Positions 9,068 through 17,027 of a stretch of 64,000 nucleotides of DNA are shown in pieces; the stretch's first letter is position 1; each line of letters begins with the position of its first letter. The notes beneath the pieces are model-generated. The model made no database searches and was not told the DNA's origin. It saw nothing but the letters and a program-made list of their open reading frames with translations. The translations under genes were made by a program, and so were the position numbers. The DNA lies in the NCBI RefSeq assembly GCF_947077765.1, contig NZ_CAMTTF010000002.1, positions 620,001 through 684,000 of the forward strand. Direction: 5' to 3'. This DNA is from Salinibacter grassmerensis (GTDB lineage Bacteria > Bacteroidota > Rhodothermia > Rhodothermales > Salinibacteraceae).

Positions 9068-9679
9068 CTACGATTCGGAAGAGTCGGCGTCCACGTGTCG
9101 CTGTAGGAACGCAGCCACGGCCCGGTGGGCATCCCGTCGATCCGCGGTCGAACCGGCCTCCTCGTCGGCCCGGCCGGTAATGCCCTTCGCAATGTGGCAC
9201 GAAGTCCCATGCTGGGCGGCCACGTACGCCACGGCGTATCCGGTTGCGTCTCGCATGTCCGCGATGCGCTCCCAGTAGCTCGGCTCGTCTGCGCCCTCGC
9301 GCACATGGTCCTGAGAGACGAGCGTGGCTTCGGTGTCCAGGTCGAAGGGGCATTCGAGCGGCATGCGAGGATAGTCCGGGGCCTCCAACTCCACGCGGTC
9401 GCCTTCCAGAACGAACGATGCGCCCACCACGGCTCCGACCTCGAGCTCGTCGGTGAGTGCGACGGCCCCGCCCGCATGCACGAGCGTGTCGACGTCGTGC
9501 TCGTGGAGAAGCCGCTCGGTTCCGAGGGTAGCTTTGATTTTGCCGGGGCCAACCACGGTAGCGACCAGCGACTCGGTTTGTAGATGCGTGCCTTCTTCCA
9601 GCCCCCCGAGCCGGTCTCCGGCGTACTGCTCAACGAAAGGAGTGGCCTCATTAGGTGTGGAAAATATAACTCCGAGCAT
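9068..9679 (-). CDS. Purine/MTA-SAH nucleosidase-like phosphorylase-superfamily protein
   Basis: 203 residues of the nucleoside phosphorylase/nucleosidase fold. The N terminus 'LGVIFSTPNEATPFVE' matches MTA/SAH nucleosidases. 'TLVHAGGAVAL' occupies the GSAGAL position, 'DMRDATGYAVAYVA' the substrate-binding DMEaaA position, and 'IAKGITGRADEE' the catalytic KgiSD region. Both the catalytic Asp and Glu positions deviate somewhat, so the exact substrate is uncertain. ATG at 9679 is chosen because upstream frame extension runs antisense through metF. It is divergent from metF, which fits a link to methyl-group recycling. Confidence 0.8.
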   Translation of the reverse strand: MLGVIFSTPNEATPFVEQYAGDRLGGLEEGTHLQTESLVATVVGPGKIKATLGTERLLHEHDVDTLVHAGGAVALTDELEVGAVVGASFVLEGDRVELEAPDYPRMPLECPFDLDTEATLVSQDHVREGADEPSYWERIADMRDATGYAVAYVAAQHGTSCHIAKGITGRADEEAGSTADRRDAHRAVAAFLQRHVDADSSES

Positions 9680-9712
9680 CGAACACCCCGGGTTTTTGAA
9701 GGTATGACGGAT

Positions 9713-9729
9713 GGTGTTTTGATAACACC
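9713..9729. promoter_or_regulatory. Inverted repeat GGTGTT-N5-AACACC between nucleosidase gene and metF
   Basis: Perfect 6-bp arms separated by TTGAT in the 93-bp divergent spacer. This is a plausible operator for either or both genes. No known methionine-repressor site matches it, so the call is structural only. Confidence 0.4.
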
Positions 9730-9746
9730 TGCTCATAAACAAACAA

Positions 9747-9769
9747 ATCCGTAAACGAATATCACGGAT
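9747..9769 (+). promoter_or_regulatory. Hairpin directly before the metF start codon
   Basis: ATCCGT (9747-9752) pairs with ACGGAT (9764-9769), leaving an 11-nt A-rich loop, three bases before the ATG at 9773. It covers the ribosome-binding region and could modulate initiation. It matches none of the SAM riboswitch consensuses I know. Confidence 0.35.
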
Positions 9770-9772
9770 CGC

Positions 9773-10732
9773 ATGAAGGTTACCGAGCATTTTGATCGCG
9801 CATCGGAGCCACCGATTTCCTACGAGATTATTCCTCCCAAGCGAGGTGGGTCGGCGGACCAAATTTTGGGGGTCGTGGAGGAGCTGATGCCCTACGACCC
9901 GCCGTTCATCGACGTCACCAGTCACTCGGCGGAGGTGGAGTACAAGCAGAAGGACGACGGAACCTGGACGCGTTGCGTGAAGCGGAAGCGGCCCGGAACG
10001 ATTGGCCTCTGTGCCGCAATCGAGGCGCGCTTCGATATCGATACCGTTCCGCACATCCTCTGCAAGGGGTTCACGCGGGAGGAGACGGAAGACGCCCTCA
10101 TTGAGCTCAACTACCTCGGCGTCGAAAATGTGCTGGCCATTCGGGGAGACGACAACGGCTACGAGAAGTCCATTTCCGACGACCGGTCGCGCAACGAGTA
10201 CGCGGTCGATCTCGTGCAGCAGGTCCAGGACATGAACGGGGGGACGTACCTGGAGGACCTCATGGACGCCGAGCCGACAGATTTCTGTGTGGGCGTGGGG
10301 GGCTATCCGGAATCCCACTTCGAAGCTCCGAACCTAGCCTGGGACATCATGCGGCTCAAGGAGCAGGTGGACGCCGGGGCCGACTACATCGTGACGCAGA
10401 TGTTCTTCGACAACGAGTACTTCTTCAATTTCGTCGACAAGTGCCGGGAGGTAGGAATCGAGGTGCCCATCGTGCCCGGACTGAAGATCCTGAAACGGAA
10501 GCGCCACCTGCGTCTCCTGCCAAAGTACTTCCACACAGAGATTCCGGAAGAGCTTGCCGCGGAGGTCGACGCGGCCGATCCCGATGACGTGGAACGGATA
10601 GGTGTCAACTGGGCGATCCGCCAGGCCCAAGAACTGATGGAGGCCGGGGTTCCCGGGATCCACTTCTACATTATGTCCAGTGCGGACACGGTCAAGAAGG
10701 TCGTGGAGCCCATGCACGAAGAGATGGCGTGA
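9773..10732 (+). CDS. metF: Methylenetetrahydrofolate reductase
   Basis: 319-residue flavoprotein reducing 5,10-methylene-THF to 5-methyl-THF for methionine synthesis. Family segments are 'ISYEIIPPKRGGSA', 'DVTSHSAEVEY', 'NVLAIRGDD', 'KEQVDAGADYIVTQMFFDN' and 'GVPGIHFYIMSS'. Length is right for the bacterial enzyme. It is encoded alone on the plus strand, divergent from the nucleosidase-like gene and convergent with hpf. Confidence 0.96.
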   Translation: MKVTEHFDRASEPPISYEIIPPKRGGSADQILGVVEELMPYDPPFIDVTSHSAEVEYKQKDDGTWTRCVKRKRPGTIGLCAAIEARFDIDTVPHILCKGFTREETEDALIELNYLGVENVLAIRGDDNGYEKSISDDRSRNEYAVDLVQQVQDMNGGTYLEDLMDAEPTDFCVGVGGYPESHFEAPNLAWDIMRLKEQVDAGADYIVTQMFFDNEYFFNFVDKCREVGIEVPIVPGLKILKRKRHLRLLPKYFHTEIPEELAAEVDAADPDDVERIGVNWAIRQAQELMEAGVPGIHFYIMSSADTVKKVVEPMHEEMA

Positions 10733-10760
10733 ACGAGTCCACGGGGGGCGAGGGCCCGGA

Positions 10761-10803
10761 AATAAAAAACGGGCTCAGCAGCCGGAGACCGGTGCCGAGC
10801 CCG
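10761..10803 (-). terminator. Intrinsic terminator of hpf
   Basis: ACGGGCTC (10769-10776) pairs with GAGCCCGT (10796-10803), with further CCGG pairing inside. On the minus strand the stem is followed by TTTTTTATTT. It lies 15 bp after the hpf stop codon and may also stop metF transcripts. Confidence 0.85.
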
Positions 10804-10817
10804 TCGGGGGAGTGCTC

Positions 10818-11138
10818 TTATCGGTGAGCGTCCTTGTCTTTACTGCGGAGCTTGGCCTTGTATTTTTCAAGCTGTCGGCGCAGGTGATCGACGCACAGGT
10901 TGATTGCCTCCTCGTGGCTGCTCGCCGCGTCCTCGGCCGAGAGACGCTTCTGATACACGTCGATGTTGATGGAGGCGGTCTTGTTTTCGGCGGGGGAGTT
11001 GTCCTTCCCAAGGATGACGTGCGCGCCGGTGATCCCGTCGTAGAACTGCTCCAGCTTGGCGGTGCGGTCCCGGGCGTACTCCCGGACGCGATCGCTCACG
11101 TCGACATGACGGGTCGTGACTTGGGTCTGAAAAGCCAT
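10818..11138 (-). CDS. hpf: Ribosome hibernation promoting factor (HPF/YfiA family)
   Basis: 106 residues, the short HPF type. The beta-alpha-beta core is visible in 'TTRHVDVSDRVREYARDRTA', 'HVILGKDNS' and 'INIDVYQKRLSAEDAASSHE'. 'AINLCVDHLRRQLEKYKAKL' forms the basic C-terminal helix. It binds the 30S decoding region in stationary phase. No long-HPF dimerisation domain is present. It is monocistronic with a clear terminator. Confidence 0.94.
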   Translation of the reverse strand: MAFQTQVTTRHVDVSDRVREYARDRTAKLEQFYDGITGAHVILGKDNSPAENKTASINIDVYQKRLSAEDAASSHEEAINLCVDHLRRQLEKYKAKLRSKDKDAHR

Positions 11139-11303
11139 AAGGCGGTCCCTCTGTTGTGAGTGAGTAGACGAGGCAGCTCCCCGCCGCTTCCCTCTGTGCC
11201 TGAGGGGACATTTTCACATTCTAGGACGCGGGAAATGGTTCCACGAGCACGATGGATGCTGGGTCACGAGACGCCCCCGAATGACGCCCCCCCACGGGCC
11301 CTA

Positions 11304-11789
11304 TCAGGAGGAGGGTGCCGACAGCACGGCATCCAGGTACTGGTCCTCCTTCTCGCGCATTTTGGCCTGTCCCGACGGCTGTGCGTCGTCGTACCCGATG
11401 AGGTGCAGAAGGCCGTGTACAACGTATCGGTAGGCCTCCCGCTCAAACGATGTGTCGAACTCATCGTGGCGCTCGGCCGCCGTGTCCAAATCCACGTACA
11501 CCTCTCCTTCAACCCCCTCTTCTGAGTCCTCGGAGGGAGCAGGTCCTTCTCGGAGTGAGAAGGAGAGCACGTCCGTATCGTAGTCGTGGTCGAGGTACGA
11601 CTGATTCAGGCGGCGAACCGTGTCGTGATCGGTGAGCACTAGGCTCAAGTGGGCCAGTGACGCTTCTTCCGCGTCCACCACATGACGGATCACGTGCCGG
11701 AGAAGCTCCGCGTCGAGTTCACGGGAGGGGTGGTCCTGCTCAATCGAAAGAGGTTCCGGGTATTCGGGGGGCACGGCGCCGGATGACAA
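11304..11789 (-). CDS. ybeY: Endoribonuclease YbeY (rRNA maturation factor)
   Basis: 161-residue UPF0054 metalloprotein that takes part in 16S rRNA 3' processing and ribosome quality control. The signature is 'YRYVVHGLLHLIGYDDAQPS'. The first two zinc histidines are present, but the third (YDH in Escherichia coli) is Asp here; related changes occur in Bacteroidota YbeY proteins. 'DTDVLSFSLREG' is the other conserved block. An acidic insertion (SEDSEEGVEGE) fits a halophile. It lies 24 bp downstream of the cold-shock gene. Confidence 0.92.
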   Translation of the reverse strand: MSSGAVPPEYPEPLSIEQDHPSRELDAELLRHVIRHVVDAEEASLAHLSLVLTDHDTVRRLNQSYLDHDYDTDVLSFSLREGPAPSEDSEEGVEGEVYVDLDTAAERHDEFDTSFEREAYRYVVHGLLHLIGYDDAQPSGQAKMREKEDQYLDAVLSAPSS

Positions 11790-11813
11790 GAATGGAGGGA
11801 ACGCGCGATGGGA

Positions 11814-12146
11814 TTACCACGACGAATCCGAAGAGGATTCGCTGCCGGACGGTGACGGGTCGACGGTGGCGGTAGGATCGACATCCGCGGGCGTGAGTTC
11901 CGGCTCGCTGTCGGCGTCCGCAGAAGAGGCCTCCTCGTCGTCCAGGGGGGATACCTCCAGGGCGTGAAGGCCCTTCGGGCCATCGTTCATCTCGAAGCGA
12001 ACGTGCTGGTCACTCTTTAGGGTTTTGAAATCGTCGTCCGACTGAATATTCGAGTAGTGGACAAAGACGTCCTCACCATCGCCGGGATGATGGATGAATC
12101 CGTACCCTTTGTTGGCGTCGAACCACTTGACCGTACTTGTCTTCAT
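11814..12146 (-). CDS. Cold-shock domain protein with acidic tail
   Basis: 110 residues. Residues 1-66 are a cold-shock domain with RNP1 'KGYGFI' and RNP2 'DVFVHYS', binding single-stranded RNA/DNA. Residues 67-110 are a low-complexity acidic Ser/Asp/Pro tail. Transcribed from a sigma70-like promoter about 220 bp upstream, giving a long leader, as is typical of cspA-type mRNAs. ybeY follows after 24 bp and may be read from the same promoter. Confidence 0.92.
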   Translation of the reverse strand: MKTSTVKWFDANKGYGFIHHPGDGEDVFVHYSNIQSDDDFKTLKSDQHVRFEMNDGPKGLHALEVSPLDDEEASSADADSEPELTPADVDPTATVDPSPSGSESSSDSSW

Positions 12147-12319
12147 AATATCGATTCAATCACAGTGACTGGATCGTCCTGAAAGATGCGTCCACGCGGG
12201 GGAAGAAGTTATCCGGAGAACTACCGGTGCACACGAGGTCCCCGGGCGGATATCTAAGGTGGTGTGAGATGAATCCCAGAAAGATCAGGAAACGGCCACA
12301 CGCAACATCACGCGCGTGG

Positions 12320-12343
12320 TACCTTGCGAAATGCAGCAAGGTA
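12320..12343 (-). promoter_or_regulatory. Leader hairpin of the cold-shock mRNA
   Basis: TACCTTGC pairs with GCAAGGTA (8 bp, 8-nt loop), about 20-40 nt downstream of the predicted transcription start. It is a candidate for temperature-dependent leader folding. Confidence 0.5.
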
Positions 12344-12368
12344 TGATGCGACGTGATAACTGCCGCTA

Positions 12369-12397
12369 AATATAGTTTGGGTCGGTCCCTCTGTCAA
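12369..12397 (-). promoter_or_regulatory. Sigma70-like promoter of the cold-shock gene
   Basis: On the minus strand TTGACA (12397-12392) is followed after exactly 17 bp by TATATT (12374-12369). It is the best consensus match I found in this window. The predicted start is near 12362, giving a leader of about 215 nt. Confidence 0.75.
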
Positions 12398-12569
12398 GGG
12401 AAAGAAAAATTCCGTGGACGTGCACAGCATCCACAGAAGATATTGCCTCTAGGCCTGTAGCCGAATCCGCCCCCCACGGACGGCTTCGATATCAGTGGTG
12501 GGGACAGCGCTAAGTGTCCGGTCCGTAGGGGGGCGGGGAAGAAGTAGAGACGCCGACGCCTCCCGGCGC

Positions 12570-15503
12570 CTACTCATTCGAGGGGGAGGAGGGCTGCTGA
12601 GGCGGGGTGCTCGGTGGAGCGCCTGGCATGGCAGGCATCTGGGACGGCTCTCGTGCCGAGTCGCTGGCGAGGCCGTACGCATCACGCACCCGAGCGGGGA
12701 CCTGAAACGACGCGTCGGCCAGCACCTGTTCGAGTTTCTGATCGAAGGACTGAACGGCATCGGCCTGGTTGGCCTTGAGGTATGAAGACCGAACCCGCCC
12801 CGCGTACTGGAGAGCCCGGCTGAACCGGCGGCGCGAGCTTGCCGACCGAAGTTGAGCGAGCACCATGGGCTCGGCGTCGGCCAGAAGGTCAGCCACCTTG
12901 TCGGTTCTGCCCAGGCTCTGATAGGCTTGGGCGGTAAAGAAGAGCGTCTGCATGTCGGCCGGAATCGTGGAAAATGGAACGGCCTCCGTGAAGTCCGTCA
13001 GAAGCCGTTCGGCGGTCTCCGAGTGGCCCTTCTGGCCCAACTGCTCGGCCGTGTGGGAGTAGTGCAGACGATATCCGTCGACCATCCGCCGTGCGTTCTC
13101 GTTGTAGTAGACGGTTGAGTCACTGAGGTTGGTGAACCGAAAGTTCGACATGCGCTCGTCGGTGAGTCCCGGAATGACCCGCCCGAGGGGCTTGTTGTGC
13201 CTGATAGGCAGCACGCGGTAGGACTGCCCTTCCAGCTGAAAGTAGTTGCTGAGGTTGAGCTGGCCGGAGCGGGCCACCGTCACGGCAAAGTGCAGGGGCC
13301 GGGTCCACCCGTTTTGCGCGTTGGTCCGCAGCATGTCGTAGGTGACCACGTCGGCGGTCTGCAGGATGCGCGTGTCCTGTCGGAACGGGCGTCCCTTCAA
13401 CTCCCACGTCATCGGGCTTTCGAGGCGCGAGGCGGCGGCCGAGTCGGGCAGGTAGGCGGAAAGTTCGGACTGGAGGGCGTCGGTGTCCACCGGTAGCTTC
13501 ATCTGTTTGGGCTTCCAGCGCTGGTAGCCCAACTGGTCGATCCGGTCCTCCGACAGAGAGATGGGCAGGGGCTCCGATTCGTAGGCGGCCTCGTTCTTGA
13601 GCTGGCGCACGTACCACTTCGTGTTCAGCAGCGACAGGTTCACCACCCGTACGTCCTTCCGCACCCCCTCGACGGTCTGCAGGTACCACAGCGGGTAGGT
13701 ATCGTTGTCGCCGTTGGTGAACAGAATGCCGTTCTCCTCGACGCTGGTCAGCATGTTGTGCGCGTAGTCGCGCGGCACGTAGTTCTCGGAGCGGTCGTGG
13801 TCCCCGTAGTTCTCCAGCGTCATCCAGCCGGGCACGGCCATAAAGATGAGGAGTCCGACCCCGAGGGCGGGCATCAGCCGGGCGACCCCTGAGAGCGAGT
13901 CGCGGACGGACTCGTAGGCCATCTGCATCAGCCCCCCCGCCCCAATCCCGATCCACAGGCTAAAGGCGAAGAAGCTTCCGACGTACGAGTAGTGCCGCTC
14001 ACGCGGCTGCATCGGCGTCTGGTTCAGGTAGATAATGATGCCGATGCCCGTAATAAAGAACAGCACGAAGACGCTAAAGGCCCGTCGCCAGTCGCGGCCG
14101 AAGTGGTAGAAGGCGCCGAACAGCCCCAGCAGGAGCGGCAGGGCGAAGTATACGTTCCGCGACTCTTTCTCACTCGGCGTCTCCAAAGATTGAGTGTTGG
14201 CGTGCTGGTCGAGCCCAGGAATGCCTGTGATCCAGGGAGCGCCCTGCACGTCGCTCGCGCGCCCCGAGAAGTTCCAGAGGAAGTACCGGACGTACATGTA
14301 TCCCACCTGGTAATCGAGGAAGAACTCCAGGTCGGAGTCGTAGCGCTCGTAGACGTTCCAGTGTTTGGGGTCTACGGAGTGGCGCCGGGGAAAGAGCGTC
14401 GATTCGCCGTCGCGTCGGCTGACTTGGCCGCTTTCGTCGTCGAACGTCACGCCCTGCAGAAGCGGCGTGTTGCCGTACTGCTCCCGCTCCAGGTAGGAGA
14501 TGAACTTCTCGATGGTGTCCGGGTCGTTCATGTCGATCGGCGGATCAGTCGCGCTCCGCACGAAGACGAGTGCGTACGACGCGTAGCCGATGAAGATAAC
14601 CGTGACGCACATGAAGGCCAGGTTCGCCAGGGGCATCCGCCGCCGGTGGGTCGTGTATACGCCGTAGGCGAAGATGAGGGCCAGCACAGTCGCCGTGAGG
14701 AACGGCGCCCCGACGGAGGCGAAAAGGCTGGGCAGTCCCACGATCAGGCCCGGGTAGACGGCGAAGAACAGGACGGAAGCGACAGCCCCAGCCCCTACGA
14801 TGCGGAGCCAGCGCTGGCGGGAGGTCCAGTGCTCGCGGTCAAACTCCGTAAAGAAGACGATGAAGGCGACGAAGAAGAACGCCAGCAGGCTCAAGAGATG
14901 GACCCCGGTGGCCATGCCGAAGAGGAAGGCGATAACGACGAGGTAGCGGTTGGCGTTGAGCTGGAATGGCTGTCGGCTGCCGCCGCGCCGCGCCTCCTCG
15001 GCGCGGGCCGCGCCGCTCCACCGCAGTACGAGCCACACGACCAGCGCGGTGAAGAACGTAGAGAGGGCGTAGACCTCGGCGATCCCCGCGTTGAACCAGA
15101 AGGAGTCGCTCACCGAAAAGGCCACGGCCCCGACGACCCCGCTGGCGAGGGAGATGGCGTAGGGGCCGGTGTCCAGCTCGCTCCGGTCGCCCTGCCATCG
15201 CCGCACGAGGCGGACGATGACAAGGTGCGCGAGCAGGACCGTCCCGGCGCTGGCCAGAACCGAGAGCAGGTTGACCGCCAAGGCGACCGTTTCCTGCGAC
15301 GGGGCCAGCATGGAGAAAAGCCGGCCCAGCAGCAGATAAAACGGCGCTCCCGGCGGGTGCATCACCTGAAGGGTGTAGACACTCGCGATGCGCTCCCCGG
15401 GGTCCCAAAACGAGACAGTTGGCGCAACGGTCGCCACGTACAGGCCGAGCGCCCAGAGAAAGACGAGCCCGGCAGTAAGACGGTCGATCCTCTTCCGATT
15501 CAT
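12570..15503 (-). CDS. DUF2723 multi-pass membrane protein (glycosyltransferase-C-like)
   Basis: 977 residues. The N-terminal half has about twelve helices starting with 'LTAGLVFLWALGLYVATVAP'. The conserved DUF2723 block includes 'FWDPGERIASVYTLQVMHPP' and 'PGAPFYLLLGRLF'. This is a Bacteroidota-enriched family distantly related to protein O-mannosyltransferases. 'NGDNDTYPLWYLQTVEGVR' begins the periplasmic part. The C-terminal 250 residues are helical and TPR-like and end in a Pro/Ser-rich tail. A sugar-transfer role in the envelope is plausible but unproven. Confidence 0.88.
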   Translation of the reverse strand: MNRKRIDRLTAGLVFLWALGLYVATVAPTVSFWDPGERIASVYTLQVMHPPGAPFYLLLGRLFSMLAPSQETVALAVNLLSVLASAGTVLLAHLVIVRLVRRWQGDRSELDTGPYAISLASGVVGAVAFSVSDSFWFNAGIAEVYALSTFFTALVVWLVLRWSGAARAEEARRGGSRQPFQLNANRYLVVIAFLFGMATGVHLLSLLAFFFVAFIVFFTEFDREHWTSRQRWLRIVGAGAVASVLFFAVYPGLIVGLPSLFASVGAPFLTATVLALIFAYGVYTTHRRRMPLANLAFMCVTVIFIGYASYALVFVRSATDPPIDMNDPDTIEKFISYLEREQYGNTPLLQGVTFDDESGQVSRRDGESTLFPRRHSVDPKHWNVYERYDSDLEFFLDYQVGYMYVRYFLWNFSGRASDVQGAPWITGIPGLDQHANTQSLETPSEKESRNVYFALPLLLGLFGAFYHFGRDWRRAFSVFVLFFITGIGIIIYLNQTPMQPRERHYSYVGSFFAFSLWIGIGAGGLMQMAYESVRDSLSGVARLMPALGVGLLIFMAVPGWMTLENYGDHDRSENYVPRDYAHNMLTSVEENGILFTNGDNDTYPLWYLQTVEGVRKDVRVVNLSLLNTKWYVRQLKNEAAYESEPLPISLSEDRIDQLGYQRWKPKQMKLPVDTDALQSELSAYLPDSAAASRLESPMTWELKGRPFRQDTRILQTADVVTYDMLRTNAQNGWTRPLHFAVTVARSGQLNLSNYFQLEGQSYRVLPIRHNKPLGRVIPGLTDERMSNFRFTNLSDSTVYYNENARRMVDGYRLHYSHTAEQLGQKGHSETAERLLTDFTEAVPFSTIPADMQTLFFTAQAYQSLGRTDKVADLLADAEPMVLAQLRSASSRRRFSRALQYAGRVRSSYLKANQADAVQSFDQKLEQVLADASFQVPARVRDAYGLASDSAREPSQMPAMPGAPPSTPPQQPSSPSNE

Positions 15504-15577
15504 CCTAACGGGAAGGCATTGGTGTCGAGAAACGCGAGAATATTGAGAAGCGGGGGAGAGGGACCCACGGCCGAGCG

Positions 15578-16219
15578 CTACCAGTCCGCGCTCGTCGCGT
15601 CGAGGAGTCGTTGAACAGTCTCCATCTCCATTTCGCCGTAGTTCATGGCGAAGGCGAGCTCCCCATTGCTATGGAAAATCCAGGTAGAGGGGATCCAGGT
15701 GACGGGAAGCCCAAGAAAAGAGTATCGACGGTTGGCCTCCTCATCGCTGGGGCCGAGGTCTGGCTGGGTGACCTCGACGACCCGACCCGGAAGGTTGTAG
15801 TCGTTCAACGTCGCGGTTCCGCTCTTGTCGTCGTTCCACACAGTGACGAACGTGAACGTGACGTTCGGGTTGTCGGCGACGAGGCCGGCCCAGCCGTTGC
15901 CCAGCTCGTTCCGGGAGTTGGAACACCAGGGGGCCCAGAAGTGGACCACGTGGAGGCCGTCCTTTTCAATACGATCCTGCACGAAAGACTCCGCCTCCGT
16001 CGCGGGAGACACCGACACGGCGGGGCGTGGCTCGGTGACGGCGGCCCGCGTGGTCGGCATGGCGGACGAGTCGGTACGCCCGTTTGTGGACGCGGTAGAC
16101 GAGGACGAGCTAGCCATTTCCAGTTGGCCGACTGTACACTCCTCCGACTCCTCCTGGGCATGGGCGGGGGCGACCGCCACGAGGGCAAGACTCAGGAGAA
16201 CGAGGACAGACGATCTCAC
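15578..16219 (-). CDS. Exported thioredoxin-fold (TlpA-like) protein lacking the CxxC pair
   Basis: 213 residues from the GTG at 16219, which gives a clean signal peptide (SSVLVLLSLALVAVAPAHAQ). After a Ser/Thr-rich linker, a thioredoxin fold is seen in 'LHVVHFWAPWCSNSRNELG', 'VTFTFVTVWNDD' and 'LPVTWIPSTWIFHSNGEL'. Only the first active-site Cys is present; the second position is Ser, so dithiol oxidoreductase activity is unlikely. It may act as a thiol-binding or scaffold protein. It lies 74 bp upstream of the DUF2723 gene on the same strand. Confidence 0.82.
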   Translation of the reverse strand: MRSSVLVLLSLALVAVAPAHAQEESEECTVGQLEMASSSSSTASTNGRTDSSAMPTTRAAVTEPRPAVSVSPATEAESFVQDRIEKDGLHVVHFWAPWCSNSRNELGNGWAGLVADNPNVTFTFVTVWNDDKSGTATLNDYNLPGRVVEVTQPDLGPSDEEANRRYSFLGLPVTWIPSTWIFHSNGELAFAMNYGEMEMETVQRLLDATSADW

Positions 16220-16311
16220 GGGAGAATCAAAACCGGTACATGAGGGTGTCGAGAACGGAGAGCGGGGCCTCGGGGAGACGTCCGGGACAGGTGATTGGGT
16301 GGTTAACGGAA

Positions 16312-16980
16312 TCAGGACGCCCCGTCGACGACAACAACGCACTCGCCCCGCACTTTCTTATACTCTGCAAAATACGACCGCACTTCTTCGAGCGTTCCTC
16401 GTTCGACTTCTTCGTATTTTTTTGTGAGCTCCCGGCCCACGGCGGCCATGCGATCGCCCCCAAAGTACTCGGTGAGATCCCTGAGGGTGCGCAGCAGCCG
16501 GTGGGGCGACTCGTAGAGGACTATGGTGCGCGGCTCGTCGGACAGCGTTTTCAGGCGGGTCTGGCGCCCCTGCTTCTTGGGCAGGAAGCCCTCAAAGACA
16601 AAGCGGTGGCTGGGAAGGGCGCTGGCGGTGAGCGCCGGGACGAGGGCCGTGGGGCCGGGGAGGGCCTGCACCTCGATGTCCTCCTCCCAGCAGGCGCGGG
16701 CAATGTAGAAGCCCGGGTCCGAGATGCCCGGCGAGCCGGCGTCGCTGATGAGGGCGACGTCGTGCCCGACACGCATGCGAGCAAGCAGCTCGGGCGTCTT
16801 GTCGCGCTCGTTGTGTTCGTGGTAACTCGTGGTGGGGGTGTCCACGTCGTGGTGGTCCAGAAGGTGGCCGGAGGTCCGGGTGTCCTCACAGGCAATCAGG
16901 TCCACCGCCCGAAGCACCTGGAGGGCACGCAACGTGATGTCGTCCAGGTTTCCGATTGGGGTGGGCACCAGGTAGAGCAT
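16312..16980 (-). CDS. rsmI: 16S rRNA (cytidine(1402)-2'-O)-methyltransferase
   Basis: 222-residue tetrapyrrole-methylase-fold enzyme. The N terminus 'MLYLVPTPIGNLDDITLRAL' and the signature 'ALISDAGSPGISDPGF' identify RsmI. 'CEDTRTSGHLL' and 'IVLYESPHRLLRTL' are also diagnostic. It methylates C1402 in the decoding centre. ATG at 16980 is fixed by the conserved N terminus. It is shorter than proteobacterial RsmI at the C terminus, which is common in this phylum. Confidence 0.95.
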   Translation of the reverse strand: MLYLVPTPIGNLDDITLRALQVLRAVDLIACEDTRTSGHLLDHHDVDTPTTSYHEHNERDKTPELLARMRVGHDVALISDAGSPGISDPGFYIARACWEEDIEVQALPGPTALVPALTASALPSHRFVFEGFLPKKQGRQTRLKTLSDEPRTIVLYESPHRLLRTLRDLTEYFGGDRMAAVGRELTKKYEEVERGTLEEVRSYFAEYKKVRGECVVVVDGAS

Positions 16981-17027
16981 GGGCGGGGGGAGTGGGGATG
17001 AGAGAGAGCACCGCGTCGCGAGAGGGC

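Larger units (their letters stand above)
12147..12569. other. 423-bp intergenic region: cold-shock leader and promoter
   Basis: It contains the promoter at 12369-12397, a stable leader hairpin at 12320-12343, and to the right the 3' flank of the DUF2723 gene. No open frame in it looks coding. Confidence 0.7.

Noticed and set aside
13992-15614. Long open frame on the plus strand opposite the DUF2723 gene
   Set aside because: It is a GC-rich antisense shadow with charged low-complexity sequence; the minus-strand protein has clear family motifs.
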